The notes: generated from the sequence alone by a model not told the origin. A stretch of DNA of 64,000 nucleotides from [Pasteurella] mairii (GCA_900454475.1 UGSS01000002.1:1011605-1075604); one strand, 5' to 3'. Positions 6,122 through 13,205 are shown, counted from the stretch's first letter. Translations and numbers: made by a program.

Positions 6122-7147
6122 ATGTGGAAAATTGAAAACGCTGAAGAACTTTCCAACCTAATTGATGCCCTAAAAAGTGAACAGAAGATTGATTTAGAAC
6201 AGATTGAATTTTCTTTTCTTAAGCAAGTAAAAATCAAAGTTCAAGGCGATCCACTGCGTTATAATGGCAACATAAACTATGCCATCTGCAAAGGTATTTG
6301 TGAGTTTCAAAACGAAATATGGCGGGCTTATGCTGAATTTAAAACAGGCAAACCCCACATATCCTTGCTAACACAAGAAGAAAAAGATGCACTAGAAATT
6401 ACTTTCACAGTAAACGAAGGTTGCACGGAAATCATTGCAAACTTAACCAATATGTTTAATGCAATGAGAAAACTGTTTAAAGAGGTTACAAATGGTATGA
6501 CAGGCGGACAAAAAGTATTTACTTGCACTGCATTTGTATTAGGTATCGGTGGTGCGATAGTGGGTTCAAAATGGCTAGATAATCAAAGAGACATTGAACT
6601 TGCAGCCATTCATGCAACAGAAAATCAAGCTAAACAAAAAAGCGAAAGTGAAGTATTAAAACAAGCATTCATCACCATTCAAACTGTAGCAAATGAAAGT
6701 AGCAACTCACGCTTTAAGCAATCCATTCAAACGATTGAAGAACACTCTGAAAAAGCCTACAGCGAAGTGGCTCGTGCAGTAAGTGATGCCGAGAAAGTCA
6801 CGATTTCACAAGGCAACAGCACTGAAATTAAACTGGAACAACCGCAATTGCAAAAAATTGTGAACGACCTAAACGCACAAGAAAAAGCAACAACTCAACC
6901 TGATACGCTTGATTTATATATTGATGGCGTAAAACGCCAAGAGGGGAAAATCACCATTTTCGCCAGAACACTACAAGGCGAAACCTTTAGCGCCAACATT
7001 GACGCTGATATGCTTGGTGATGATGGTGTAAATAACATTATCGATCGCATTAAAGACATTAACACCATCAAATTAGGCGGAATGATTAAGCGTAGAGCCG
7101 GTAAAATTGAACAAGCCAGTTTTTCCAGCATAGTGACCGAAGAATAA
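6122..7147 (+). CDS. Cassette-driven membrane protein of unknown function
   Basis: A 341-residue protein. Residues 1 to about 130 form an N-terminal domain, then a probable transmembrane segment (VFTCTAFVLGIGGAIVGSKW, about residues 137-156), a helical glutamate- and glutamine-rich region, and a C-terminal domain from about 225 that is strand-rich (TLDLYIDGVKRQEGKITIFA). The segment before the membrane helix, with repeated hydrophobic-asparagine pairs (IIANLTNMFNAMRKLF), is similar in kind to the centre of the 4216 protein. It could be a bacterial-membrane sensor or exclusion protein, but nothing proves this. Its own cassette promoter and a good ribosome binding site support expression. Confidence 0.75.
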   Translation: MWKIENAEELSNLIDALKSEQKIDLEQIEFSFLKQVKIKVQGDPLRYNGNINYAICKGICEFQNEIWRAYAEFKTGKPHISLLTQEEKDALEITFTVNEGCTEIIANLTNMFNAMRKLFKEVTNGMTGGQKVFTCTAFVLGIGGAIVGSKWLDNQRDIELAAIHATENQAKQKSESEVLKQAFITIQTVANESSNSRFKQSIQTIEEHSEKAYSEVARAVSDAEKVTISQGNSTEIKLEQPQLQKIVNDLNAQEKATTQPDTLDLYIDGVKRQEGKITIFARTLQGETFSANIDADMLGDDGVNNIIDRIKDINTIKLGGMIKRRAGKIEQASFSSIVTEE

Positions 7148-7148
7148 T

Positions 7149-7214
7149 TTGACAACCACCGCCACTTCGGATTAAGATGACCACATCCTAAGTCGCTTCA
7201 AGCGGCTTTTTTTG
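7149..7214 (+). promoter_or_regulatory. Promoter-terminator cassette D (short type)
   Basis: TTGACA 7149-7154, 18-bp spacer, TAAGAT 7173-7178, terminator hairpin AGTCGCTTCAAGCGGCT (7191-7207) and T run to 7214. TAAGG and ATG 7238 follow. The promoter begins 2 bases after the stop codon of the previous gene. Confidence 0.85.
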
Positions 7215-7237
7215 TACCTATAATTTAAGGAATGGCT

Positions 7238-8029
7238 ATGAGAACGACCAAGGCAGAGCTACTCGAACTCAAACAAGAAATCGAAGCGGAATTAGAAAAG
7301 CTAAAAAGTGTCAATGAACTTTACCAACGTAACAAAAAACAGGCTGAAGAAATCGCACAATGGCATACTAAAACAGATATTCTTACCGATGAAATCATTG
7401 ATTGGCATAAAGTCGGCAAAGAACAATCAAAAGCGATTACATTGCTCTCGCAGCAAGCCGAAATAGACAAGCCCAAAATTGACAGCTACAAAAAGGAAAT
7501 TGAAGAAATGATCGCACTCTTTAAAAAACAAAAACAAGACATTCAAGAAATCATTGATGACGCCAATCGCGCCAGTATGGCTGGAGCGTTCAAAAAACAA
7601 GCCGATGACATCAACACCAAAATGCGCTGGACTGACGGCTTTCTTATTGCCGCGTTACTCGGCATTGTCGGCATTTCCTACTGGGGATTTGTAAGCAGTT
7701 TTAACCCTGAAAATACGCTGATTTGGTCGCAATTCTTGGCGAAATCCGCTATAGGATTACCGCTATTGATTGTTGCTTGGATAAAAGCGCGTGAGCGTGC
7801 TTATCTCTTCCGCTTGCGTGAAGATTACGCCTACAAATATTCCTCCGCAATGGCATTTGAAGGATATAAAAAACAAATCCAAGAACAAGATCCTGAAATG
7901 CAAAAACAACTGTTACAAATCGCCCTTGATAATCTAGGCGACAAGCCAACAAAAGTGTTTGAAAAAGAAATCAATGCAACGCCGATTGAAACGGTGATTG
8001 ATAAAATGGCAACGCCATTAACGAAATAA
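7238..8029 (+). CDS. Cassette-driven coiled-coil membrane protein of unknown function
   Basis: A 263-residue protein. Residues 1 to about 125 are a long, charged coiled coil (LELKQEIEAELEKLKSV and following heptads). Two transmembrane segments follow (about FLIAALLGIVGISYWGFV and FLAKSAIGLPLLIVAWI), then a basic segment (KARERAYLFRLREDYAYKYSS) and a helical C-terminus. ATG 7238 was preferred over 7232 for its spacing from TAAGG. The shape, a cytoplasmic coiled coil with a short two-helix membrane anchor, is seen in several phage-exclusion and defence proteins, but I recognise no specific family. Confidence 0.75.
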   Translation: MRTTKAELLELKQEIEAELEKLKSVNELYQRNKKQAEEIAQWHTKTDILTDEIIDWHKVGKEQSKAITLLSQQAEIDKPKIDSYKKEIEEMIALFKKQKQDIQEIIDDANRASMAGAFKKQADDINTKMRWTDGFLIAALLGIVGISYWGFVSSFNPENTLIWSQFLAKSAIGLPLLIVAWIKARERAYLFRLREDYAYKYSSAMAFEGYKKQIQEQDPEMQKQLLQIALDNLGDKPTKVFEKEINATPIETVIDKMATPLTK

Positions 8030-8148
8030 TTGACACCGCCCCCAATTCGGATTAAACTACCCCCACTTTCAAACGAAAGTCGGGAATTGGCGTTCCCGAA
8101 TTAGAGTGGTGCGGAAATAAATAATAGTCGCACAATGCGGCTTTTTTT
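8030..8148 (+). promoter_or_regulatory. Promoter-terminator cassette E (long type, C4-like)
   Basis: TTGACA 8030-8035, 17-bp spacer, TAAACT 8053-8058. Three hairpins follow: ACTTTC/GAAAGT (8065-8080), CGGGAA/TTCCCG (8081-8098) and the terminator AGTCGCA/TGCGGCT (8126-8142) with seven T. The bases after the T run (AGCCGAAATCT) match those after the T run of the C4 leader at 14422 (TGCCGAAATCT), which links this family to C4 leaders. Confidence 0.75.
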
Positions 8149-8219
8149 ATAGCCGAAATCTAGCCCAATAAAGGTTATGATAAATCATCATCTCCTTTTA
8201 ACTCAAAGGTGTATTCAAA

Positions 8220-8375
8220 TTGAATAACCCTTTAAAAGTTGTCAATGATGGGCTGATTGAGGGGGTCGAAAGATCCGCCGTGACACCGCTCTACGGTACG
8301 CCAACCTTGATCAGTTCATCACCAGTAATTGGCGTTGCTCGTGATGAGTTTTTAAAACTATTTGAGCGGAGTTAA
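8220..8375 (+). CDS. Small leader ORF before the BRO-N antirepressor (TTG start)
   Basis: A 51-codon frame with a TTG start, AAAGGTG 8 bases upstream, ending 2 bases before the ATG of the antirepressor gene. The translation begins MNNPLKVVNDGLIEGVER and ends with a normal helical segment, VARDEFLKLFERS. Its ribosome binding site can pair with CCTTT at 8194-8198, so initiation may be blocked by a local stem. In phage P1 a small gene, icd, is translationally coupled to ant in the same position; this may be the analogue. The TTG start makes the call tentative. Confidence 0.45.
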   Translation: MNNPLKVVNDGLIEGVERSAVTPLYGTPTLISSSPVIGVARDEFLKLFERS

Positions 8376-8377
8376 TT

Positions 8378-9040
8378 ATGACAACTTTAACCTTTCAAAC
8401 AACTAATCTTTCGGTTATCAACCACAACAATCAAATTTGGTTTAACGCTTCGGAAATTGGTAGAGCTTTAGATTATAAAAATCCAATACAAGGTATTACA
8501 CTATTATTTAATCGCTACCAAGACGAATTTACCCCAAGTATGACCGCCCTTATCGATATGCAAACTGCTGGCGGTGTACAAAAGGTTCGTATCTTTAGCT
8601 TGCGTGGTACTCACTTAATCGCAATGCTAAGCCATACCAAAGTCGCCAAAGACTTCCGCAAATGGGTATTGGATATTCTTGATAAAGAAAGCCAACCACA
8701 ACAACTTGCTCTACCGGAGCCGGAAAAGAAATACTCATTTGATCACACGGAGCAAGAACTACAAGCAATGGCTTGGGAATGGTTTGCGCTGTTCAAATGC
8801 GTGGAATTTACCAACAACCTCATTCCAGCACTCGATAGCATTCAATCAACATTTGCAGCACGGGCGCACGGTATCGTGAGTGAATATGGTTCAATGCTGC
8901 GCAGACATCAACCGCTCATCCAAAAGCTCACCGCCGACTTTCACGTTGAGACCTGGGGTAATGAAAATTGGAACCGAGTTCTCCCAACGATACGGGATAA
9001 TGACATTCTAAGACCAAAACGCCGATTAGGCGGCTTCTAA
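8378..9040 (+). CDS. Phage antirepressor, BRO-N domain
   Basis: A 220-residue protein. Residues 1-105 are a BRO-N domain: LTFQTTNLSVINHNNQIWF, ASEIGRALDYKN, then GGVQKVRIFSLRGTHLIAML and AKDFRKWVLDIL. The C-terminal half is helical, with an aromatic segment (AMAWEWFALFKC). Antirepressors of this class bind or titrate phage repressors and switch on lytic genes. GGAG at 8368 precedes ATG 8378. It is the distal gene of cassette E and follows the 51-codon leader ORF. The same C-terminal layout occurs in the KilA-N protein at 14668. Confidence 0.85.
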   Translation: MTTLTFQTTNLSVINHNNQIWFNASEIGRALDYKNPIQGITLLFNRYQDEFTPSMTALIDMQTAGGVQKVRIFSLRGTHLIAMLSHTKVAKDFRKWVLDILDKESQPQQLALPEPEKKYSFDHTEQELQAMAWEWFALFKCVEFTNNLIPALDSIQSTFAARAHGIVSEYGSMLRRHQPLIQKLTADFHVETWGNENWNRVLPTIRDNDILRPKRRLGGF

Positions 9041-9135
9041 AAACGAAACCAAAACCGACCGCACTTTTCCAAAGAAAAACGTGTGGCGGTTTTCTTCACG
9101 CAAAATTCAGCAAATTGGTTAAAAAGGAAACAAAA

Positions 9136-9336
9136 ATGAACGCATTAAAATGGCTTATCGAGAACCGAAAAACCATCGGAATAGCGCTGATTATCACCAT
9201 TATCGGTATTGCCGGCAATCTTGATTTTAACGACCAAGTCACCATCGAAAAAGCCCGCTGCGAACAACTGGGCGGACACTGGAACGCCAATAAAATCTTT
9301 ATCGCTACCGATTTTGAATGTGTATTTAAGGATTGA
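9136..9336 (+). CDS. Small protein with one membrane segment
   Basis: A 66-residue protein; ATG 9136 lies behind AAAAAGGAAAC. Residues about 13-30 (KTIGIALIITIIGIAGNL) form one transmembrane segment, with a short basic N-terminus inside. The C-terminal part (ARCEQLGGHWNANKIFIATDFECVFKD) holds two cysteines that could pair outside the inner membrane. It is the first gene of a run of closely packed small genes leading to the recombination module (9136-11326). Family not recognised. Confidence 0.65.
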   Translation: MNALKWLIENRKTIGIALIITIIGIAGNLDFNDQVTIEKARCEQLGGHWNANKIFIATDFECVFKD

Positions 9337-9349
9337 GGAGACCGAAAAA

Positions 9350-9514
9350 ATGACAAGAATTTTACCGCCTCATTTCTTCGACAGTGATGAAGATTATCAT
9401 GCCCAATTTAATCAACTCAATAACGAAGAAGAGGGAGAGGATTTCGACGACACCCTATTTGAGGCGGGCGATCGAGATTGTGATTATTGGCGGAGAATAA
9501 TGAGGGATTACTGA
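9350..9514 (+). CDS. Small acidic protein
   Basis: A 54-residue, strongly acidic protein (NEEEGEDFDDTLFEAGDRD in the middle). GAGGAG lies 9 bases before ATG 9350, and its stop overlaps the next ATG as TGATG. Such acidic small proteins are common in phage early operons, some as DNA mimics, but I have no specific evidence for that here. Confidence 0.6.
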   Translation: MTRILPPHFFDSDEDYHAQFNQLNNEEEGEDFDDTLFEAGDRDCDYWRRIMRDY

Positions 9515-9630
9515 TGAAAACCAAAGACGAATTACTGCGTGAACTTGCCGACTGGTTGTTGTGCGGCATGATAACTAAAGACGAATTGCTGGAATTAATT
9601 GAACAATATGATGTGGAATTGCCATTCTAA
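9514..9630 (+). CDS. Very small protein, 38 residues
   Basis: Start ATG 9514 overlaps the preceding stop (TGATG), so translation is coupled. The protein holds an internal repeat: MKTKDELLRELADWL and MITKDELLELIEQYD both contain TKDELL. AAGGAGAAT for the next gene begins right at its stop. It was recognised by position, coupling and the repeat. No family known. Confidence 0.6.
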   Translation: MKTKDELLRELADWLLCGMITKDELLELIEQYDVELPF

Positions 9631-9639
9631 GGAGAATTT

Positions 9640-10140
9640 ATGAAACTCTACGAAATCGCAGAACAATATAAAAATGTCGCTGAATTATTACAAAATTCAG
9701 AATTTGCAGAAGAACAGGACGTGATAGCCGCACTCGACTGTATCGAAGATGACTTTAATCATAAAGTAGAACAAACCGTCTATATTATGAAAAACATTGA
9801 AAGCGAAATCCACCCGATTGACGCAGAGATTAAACGCTTGAGTGCGATGAAAAAAGTGCGCCAAAACAACATTGACCGCATTAAAGAACGTTTAAAACTC
9901 AATATGAAAGAAACAGGTATTAATTTGGTTAATTGTTCACTGTTTAAAGTGTCATACCGTGAAACAGAGAATAATGTCGTTGAGTTGGATGAAAATTTAT
10001 TCTTAGCCAATAACCTCAACGAAAATTTTGTTACCGTTAAAATTACTCCAAATAAAACCGCTATTAAAACAGCGTTGGAACAAGGTGAAAATGTGATTGG
10101 GGCAAAATTAGTTAATAGTCAAGTTTTAACAATTCGGTAG
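9640..10140 (+). CDS. Gp157-like phage protein
   Basis: A 166-residue protein of the siphovirus Gp157 type: MKLYEIAEQYKNVAELL at the N-terminus, a long coiled coil (about residues 40-95) with IDAEIKRLSAMKKVRQNNIDRIKERL, and the C-terminal strand-rich part VTVKITPNKTAIKTALEQGE. In Streptococcus phages Gp157 was linked to host resistance, but across phages it usually lies in the recombination and replication region as here, before an annealing protein and SSB. AAGGAGAAT precedes the start. Confidence 0.85.
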   Translation: MKLYEIAEQYKNVAELLQNSEFAEEQDVIAALDCIEDDFNHKVEQTVYIMKNIESEIHPIDAEIKRLSAMKKVRQNNIDRIKERLKLNMKETGINLVNCSLFKVSYRETENNVVELDENLFLANNLNENFVTVKITPNKTAIKTALEQGENVIGAKLVNSQVLTIR

Positions 10141-10147
10141 GTGGATT

Positions 10148-10849
10148 ATGAACGAAATTACGAGTTTTCAAGGGGAAGTATGGAAAATACTATCCACTAT
10201 AGATCCTAAGGGGAAAATAGAGAAAAAGAAAATTCCCTATAAAGATAAATTCGGAAATGAAAAATACATGGAATTATCCTACCTTTCCTGGGCGTGGGCT
10301 TGGGGAATATTAATGGAATATTTTCCAGAAAGCAGTTATGTAATTCATGAAGATCGGTATTTGCCAAATAATACCGTGATTAGTAGCGTAACAATCACTA
10401 TTAAAAAAGGTGAACAAGAATTTAGTCGTTATATGTGGTTGCCTGTAATGGATAACAAAAACAAGGCAATTGCTAATCCTGATGCAATGGCAATTAATAA
10501 AACCTATATGCGATGTTTAGCAAAAGCAATCGCTATGTGTGGTTTAGGTCATTATATCTACGCAGGGGAAGATGTACCAAATACCGACATTGATGATGAA
10601 CAAAAACAAAATAATCCCCCAAAGACCGTATCGCAAAACCACTCCAAACCTACTACACCGCCGAGTACGAACTCTACGCCAGCTGATAAATTTAAGGGGA
10701 TCATTAACGAACGGTTAAATCAGTGCAAAACGAAAGAGGAATTGACCGCACTTTATGACAAATTAGAAGCATGGGTCACAGAAAAACACCCGGAATATTT
10801 AGATGAATTTAGCCTAATTTTTAACGACAAAATTTTAAGTTTCCAATAG
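10148..10849 (+). CDS. DUF1071 phage recombination protein (single-strand annealing type)
   Basis: A 233-residue protein. The DUF1071 core covers about residues 5-140: KGKIEKKKIPYKDKFGNEKY, LSYLSWAWAWGILMEYFPE, then YMWLPVMDNKNKAI and INKTYMRCLAKAIAMCGLG. DUF1071 proteins belong to the Sak/Rad52-like annealing proteins and load onto single-stranded DNA for recombination and replication of phage DNA. A linker rich in Pro, Thr and Ser (residues about 155-180) separates a short helical C-terminus. The gene lies between Gp157 and ssb, the usual partner genes, with an 7-base gap to the first. Confidence 0.85.
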   Translation: MNEITSFQGEVWKILSTIDPKGKIEKKKIPYKDKFGNEKYMELSYLSWAWAWGILMEYFPESSYVIHEDRYLPNNTVISSVTITIKKGEQEFSRYMWLPVMDNKNKAIANPDAMAINKTYMRCLAKAIAMCGLGHYIYAGEDVPNTDIDDEQKQNNPPKTVSQNHSKPTTPPSTNSTPADKFKGIINERLNQCKTKEELTALYDKLEAWVTEKHPEYLDEFSLIFNDKILSFQ

Positions 10850-10858
10850 GAGCGCGCA

Positions 10859-11326
10859 ATGGCAGGAATTAACAAAGTGATGATTATCGGGCGGCTGGGC
10901 AACGATCCGGACGTTAAAACCCTCCCCAATGGCGACCCCGTCGCAAAAATCAGTGTCGCCACCAGTGAAAGCTGGACAGATAAACAAAGCGGCGAAAGAC
11001 GAGAGCAAACCGAATGGCACAACATTATTGCCTATCGACAAACCGCAGAGATTATACGTCAATACCTCAAAAAAGGCTCACAAGTCTATATTGAGGGAAA
11101 ACTCCGCACCCGCAAATGGCAAGACCAAAACGGACAAGACCGCTATGCAACGGAAATTATTGCCGACCGAATGCAAATGCTAAGCAGCATAAATAACCAT
11201 AACGGAGCGCAACCGCCACAAGGGAAACGCCAAACACAACAAGCCTCTCAAGACTGGGACGGATTAACCGATCAAGAACGCGCCAGCTCACAAGCAGAAC
11301 AGTTTGATGATCAAATTCCTTTCTAA
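10859..11326 (+). CDS. ssb: Single-stranded DNA-binding protein of the element
   Basis: A 155-residue SSB: OB fold at residues 1-105 ([48 protein letters not shown]) with a disordered glutamine-rich linker and the acidic tip DDQIPF that recruits partner proteins. The chromosomal SSB lies elsewhere; this one belongs to the phage recombination module and follows the DUF1071 gene after 9 bases. AGGAGCGCGC precedes the ATG. Confidence 0.95.
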   Translation: MAGINKVMIIGRLGNDPDVKTLPNGDPVAKISVATSESWTDKQSGERREQTEWHNIIAYRQTAEIIRQYLKKGSQVYIEGKLRTRKWQDQNGQDRYATEIIADRMQMLSSINNHNGAQPPQGKRQTQQASQDWDGLTDQERASSQAEQFDDQIPF

Positions 11327-11384
11327 TTTTAACCAAACGCATTTTCTTAAAATAAGCAAGGGCGTTATTTTAAGGAGGAGAATA

Positions 11385-11411
11385 ATGTTATTGAATTACC
11401 CGTTGTCGTAA
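11385..11411 (+). pseudogene. Start of a truncated gene after ssb
   Basis: A near-perfect Shine-Dalgarno, AAGGAGGAG, precedes ATG 11385, but the frame reads only MLLNYPLS before TAA. The adjacent frame continues PVVVKKGAIPLFEIV. This looks like the remains of the next gene of the recombination operon, cut where the copy-2 ribbon-helix-helix unit joins. A short regulatory peptide is the alternative. Confidence 0.35.
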
Positions 11412-11420
11412 AAAAAGGAG

Positions 11421-11609
11421 CTATACCCCTTTTTGAGATTGTTTAAATAACTCAATAGCTTGAACAATCAACTGATTTTGCGGAATGCCTAATTGTTGGC
11501 TAAGTTGCTCAATTTCAGCAATCACCGCCAAAGGCAGTTTAAAGGCTTTTTGCTTAATGCCACGTTTTTCATTGCTACGATTGACAATCTCGGTTCTTGA
11601 CATCGCCAT
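11421..11609 (-). CDS. Small ribbon-helix-helix-like protein, copy 2 of 3
   Basis: A 62-residue paralogue of the 3663 protein: MAMSRTEIVNRSNEKRG, basic strand KQKAFKLPLAVIAEIEQLS, turn GIPQNQ and second helix LIVQAIELF. It starts at ATG 11609, behind AGGA. The antisense promoter on the other strand (TTGACA/TATGAT) overlaps its first codons. It ends right beside the truncated frame after ssb, which suggests that the unit was inserted there. The Ibs-like ORF lies upstream on the same strand. Confidence 0.75.
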   Translation of the reverse strand: MAMSRTEIVNRSNEKRGIKQKAFKLPLAVIAEIEQLSQQLGIPQNQLIVQAIELFKQSQKGV

Positions 11610-11625
11610 AATAAAATCCTATGAT
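11597..11625 (+). promoter_or_regulatory. Promoter of Sib-like antisense RNA, copy 2
   Basis: TTGACA 11597-11602 and TATGAT 11620-11625, 17 bp apart: a near-consensus sigma70 promoter pointing into the Ibs-like ORF from the far side. Confidence 0.7.
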
Positions 11626-11675
11626 GAAATGGTTTGAAGAACTGGGAGCTTTCGCCCCCAGTGAGTTGTTTCAAA

Positions 11676-11735
11676 TTAGTAGGCTGGGGAGCTAATTACT
11701 AATAAGAAGACAACTAGGATAATGTACTTAAACAT
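11676..11735 (-). CDS. Ibs-like 19-residue hydrophobic peptide, copy 2
   Basis: The ORF reads MFKYIILVVFLLVISSPAY, with AAGGA 7 bases before the ATG. It shares MFKYIILV and the C-terminal PAY with copy 1, and has the ISS-PAY end close to that of E. coli Ibs peptides. The message would start at a strong promoter (11808-11836) and open with a perfect 13-bp hairpin, ACTCACTTTCAAG/CTTGAAAGTGAGT. Such a 5' structure and the complete antisense cover are typical of type I toxin mRNAs. Toxicity is inferred from the family. Confidence 0.75.
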   Translation of the reverse strand: MFKYIILVVFLLVISSPAY

Positions 11736-11807
11736 TTTGCTATCCTTCTTCAAGCGTGAGGATTAAGCCTCACACTCACTTTCAAGCTATCCCTTGAAAG
11801 TGAGTAC

Positions 11808-11836
11808 ATTATAAGTTGGATACCCAACCAAATCAA
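11808..11836 (-). promoter_or_regulatory. Promoter of Ibs-like unit, copy 2
   Basis: On the minus strand TTGATT and TATAAT are 17 bp apart, close to the sigma70 consensus. The message starts at about 11801 in a 13-bp hairpin. Confidence 0.7.
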
Positions 11837-11850
11837 GTAGTATTTTAGAA

Positions 11851-11877
11851 AAGCCTATGATTTTTATAGGCTTTTTT
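11851..11877 (+). terminator. Intrinsic terminator directly before cassette F
   Basis: AAGCCTAT and ATAGGCTT around GATTTTT, then a T run. It is the counterpart of the terminator at 4100-4126. Confidence 0.8.
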
Positions 11878-11879
11878 AT

Positions 11880-11945
11880 TTGACAACCGCTGCCCTTTCG
11901 GATTAAGATGACCACATCCTAAGTCGCTTCAAGCGGCTTTTTTTG
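11880..11945 (+). promoter_or_regulatory. Promoter-terminator cassette F (short type)
   Basis: TTGACA 11880-11885, 18-bp spacer, TAAGAT 11904-11909, terminator hairpin AGTCGCTTCAAGCGGCT (11922-11938) and T run to 11945. From the T run through GGAGGTGG and the start codon ATGACAGA it is almost identical to cassette A. Confidence 0.85.
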
Positions 11946-11966
11946 TATCTAAAATTTGGAGGTGGC

Positions 11967-12005
11967 ATGACAGATTTTGATTTAAGGAATGAGGATGAAA
12001 AATAG
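11967..12005 (+). CDS. 12-residue leader peptide (MTDFDLRNEDEK)
   Basis: The strong GGAGGTGG site of the cassette leads into this short frame, which ends inside the next gene. The first codons equal those of the 4216 gene, so this is probably the stump of a replaced cargo gene that now feeds ribosomes to the start at 11995. Confidence 0.4.
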   Translation: MTDFDLRNEDEK

Positions 12006-12255
12006 ACTTGTCGATTTAAATAATCACTTATTTGATACCTTGGAGCGGCTTAAGGATACAGCGCTTAACCCAGAACAGCTCGATCTGGAATTAAGTCGTG
12101 CCAAAGCAATATCCGATGTCAGTGATAAAATTATAGAGATTGCGAAAACGTCGCTACAAGCCGCGAAATTACAGGCGGACTACCTTGGTTCAACACAGGC
12201 GCTTCCAGTTTATTTCTCTGAACCACAACCAATAGAGGTAAAGAAAAATGATTAA
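11995..12255 (+). CDS. Small phage protein of unknown function
   Basis: An 86-residue protein starting MKNRLVDLNNHLFDTLERL. ATG 11995 was chosen over 11989 because AAGGA at 11984 is then at good spacing. It is all helical, with NPEQLDLELSRAKAISDVSD and IIEIAKTSLQAAKLQADYLG. Short proteins of this kind (LNNHLF.QLERL ... RAKA...VA..II..A) occur in many prophages of gammaproteobacteria; their role is unknown to me. Its 3' end overlaps the next gene by 8 bases. Confidence 0.8.
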   Translation: MKNRLVDLNNHLFDTLERLKDTALNPEQLDLELSRAKAISDVSDKIIEIAKTSLQAAKLQADYLGSTQALPVYFSEPQPIEVKKND

Positions 12256-13183
12256 TCCAATAAATGAGATGAAAAAAGACAATGTTATTGACGAACAAAC
12301 AGAAATTATGGTCGCTCAAACACTAAACAGAGAGTTAAAAGGTCAACATAGGCTGACAAAAATGCGCACGGAAATCCACAAAATCAATCAAGCCAAAAGC
12401 CTATGCCCACCAAAAGCCTATGCACCACTTAGCGACAGTCGAATTGAAAAACATGAGCATAAAAAAGAGGCACTTCTCAATTGGGCAAAGGCGCATTATC
12501 GTGATTATAAAGATGTTATCGTAGGAGCAAACACCTTGGATATGCCTCCCGGTGTCGTTTATTCTCTGCTAAAACAGCACGATTTTATTAAAAAAACCGA
12601 TACGACTGAATATCGAGTAATGATGGCTTATTTTAAGTATAACGGACGTCTATGTGACATTGTCAAAGAAACGGGACTTACCGTTTGGATCGTCGCAAAA
12701 ACCATTGAGGCATTAGGCTATTCTCCCCGTTGGCAAGAATATAGAAACAGTCGCTATGTAAGTAAAGTCGGCGTTGCCGGCGTTGGTGCAGAAGAAAAAT
12801 TCAAACAATTAGTTCCAGATGCAGTCGATATGAATGAAGAATATCGCGAAAATAACCGTGATTTTGATTTTATCGTCCATGAAAAAACGGTTGATGTGAA
12901 AGAGATGACGCCCCTTTCCCCCAAGGGACGCAATTATTCCTTCTTTGAATTTAAATGCTATGGAGAAACACACCCTGACTTTTATTGCCTTTTCCTCTGC
13001 TACGACAAAGAAAAGCGAATTAACGGTCACCACGACATTTTACTCATCCCCTCTGTCGTTATCCCCCAAGGGAAATCCACAATTACAATTAATGTTAACA
13101 AAGAAAGGGAAAGCCACCAATTTTGGTATCAATTCCAAGTCGATCCGGCTGCCCTTTCTTATGTGCTAGGTGAAAGAATTTAA
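12248..13183 (+). CDS. Phage protein with possible nuclease-like C-terminus
   Basis: A 311-residue protein, translationally coupled to the gene before it. The middle part has helix-turn-helix-like segments (DVIVGANTLDMPPGVVYSLL; NGRLCDIVKETGLTVWIVAK), suggesting DNA binding. In the C-terminal third, DFDFIVHEKTVDVKEM followed by FFEFKC fits the D...(D/E)xK layout of the PD-(D/E)XK nuclease fold, so it may cut DNA, but the motif was read by eye only and the family is not recognised. Together with the 11995 gene it forms the cargo of cassette F. Confidence 0.7.
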   Translation: MINPINEMKKDNVIDEQTEIMVAQTLNRELKGQHRLTKMRTEIHKINQAKSLCPPKAYAPLSDSRIEKHEHKKEALLNWAKAHYRDYKDVIVGANTLDMPPGVVYSLLKQHDFIKKTDTTEYRVMMAYFKYNGRLCDIVKETGLTVWIVAKTIEALGYSPRWQEYRNSRYVSKVGVAGVGAEEKFKQLVPDAVDMNEEYRENNRDFDFIVHEKTVDVKEMTPLSPKGRNYSFFEFKCYGETHPDFYCLFLCYDKEKRINGHHDILLIPSVVIPQGKSTITINVNKERESHQFWYQFQVDPAALSYVLGERI

Positions 13184-13205
13184 CGTTAATTACTGAAAAA
13201 AAGGC

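Larger units (their letters stand above)
11632..11877 (+). ncRNA. Candidate Sib-like antisense RNA, copy 2
   Basis: Predicted transcript with a 5' hairpin ACTGGG/CCCAGT (11641-11662), then full antisense to the Ibs-like ORF. A second hairpin GTGAGG/CCTCAC lies at 11756-11773, then the terminator AAGCCTAT/ATAGGCTT with T6 at 11851-11877. The order of hairpins matches copy 1. The RNA itself and its end are inferred. Confidence 0.55.
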
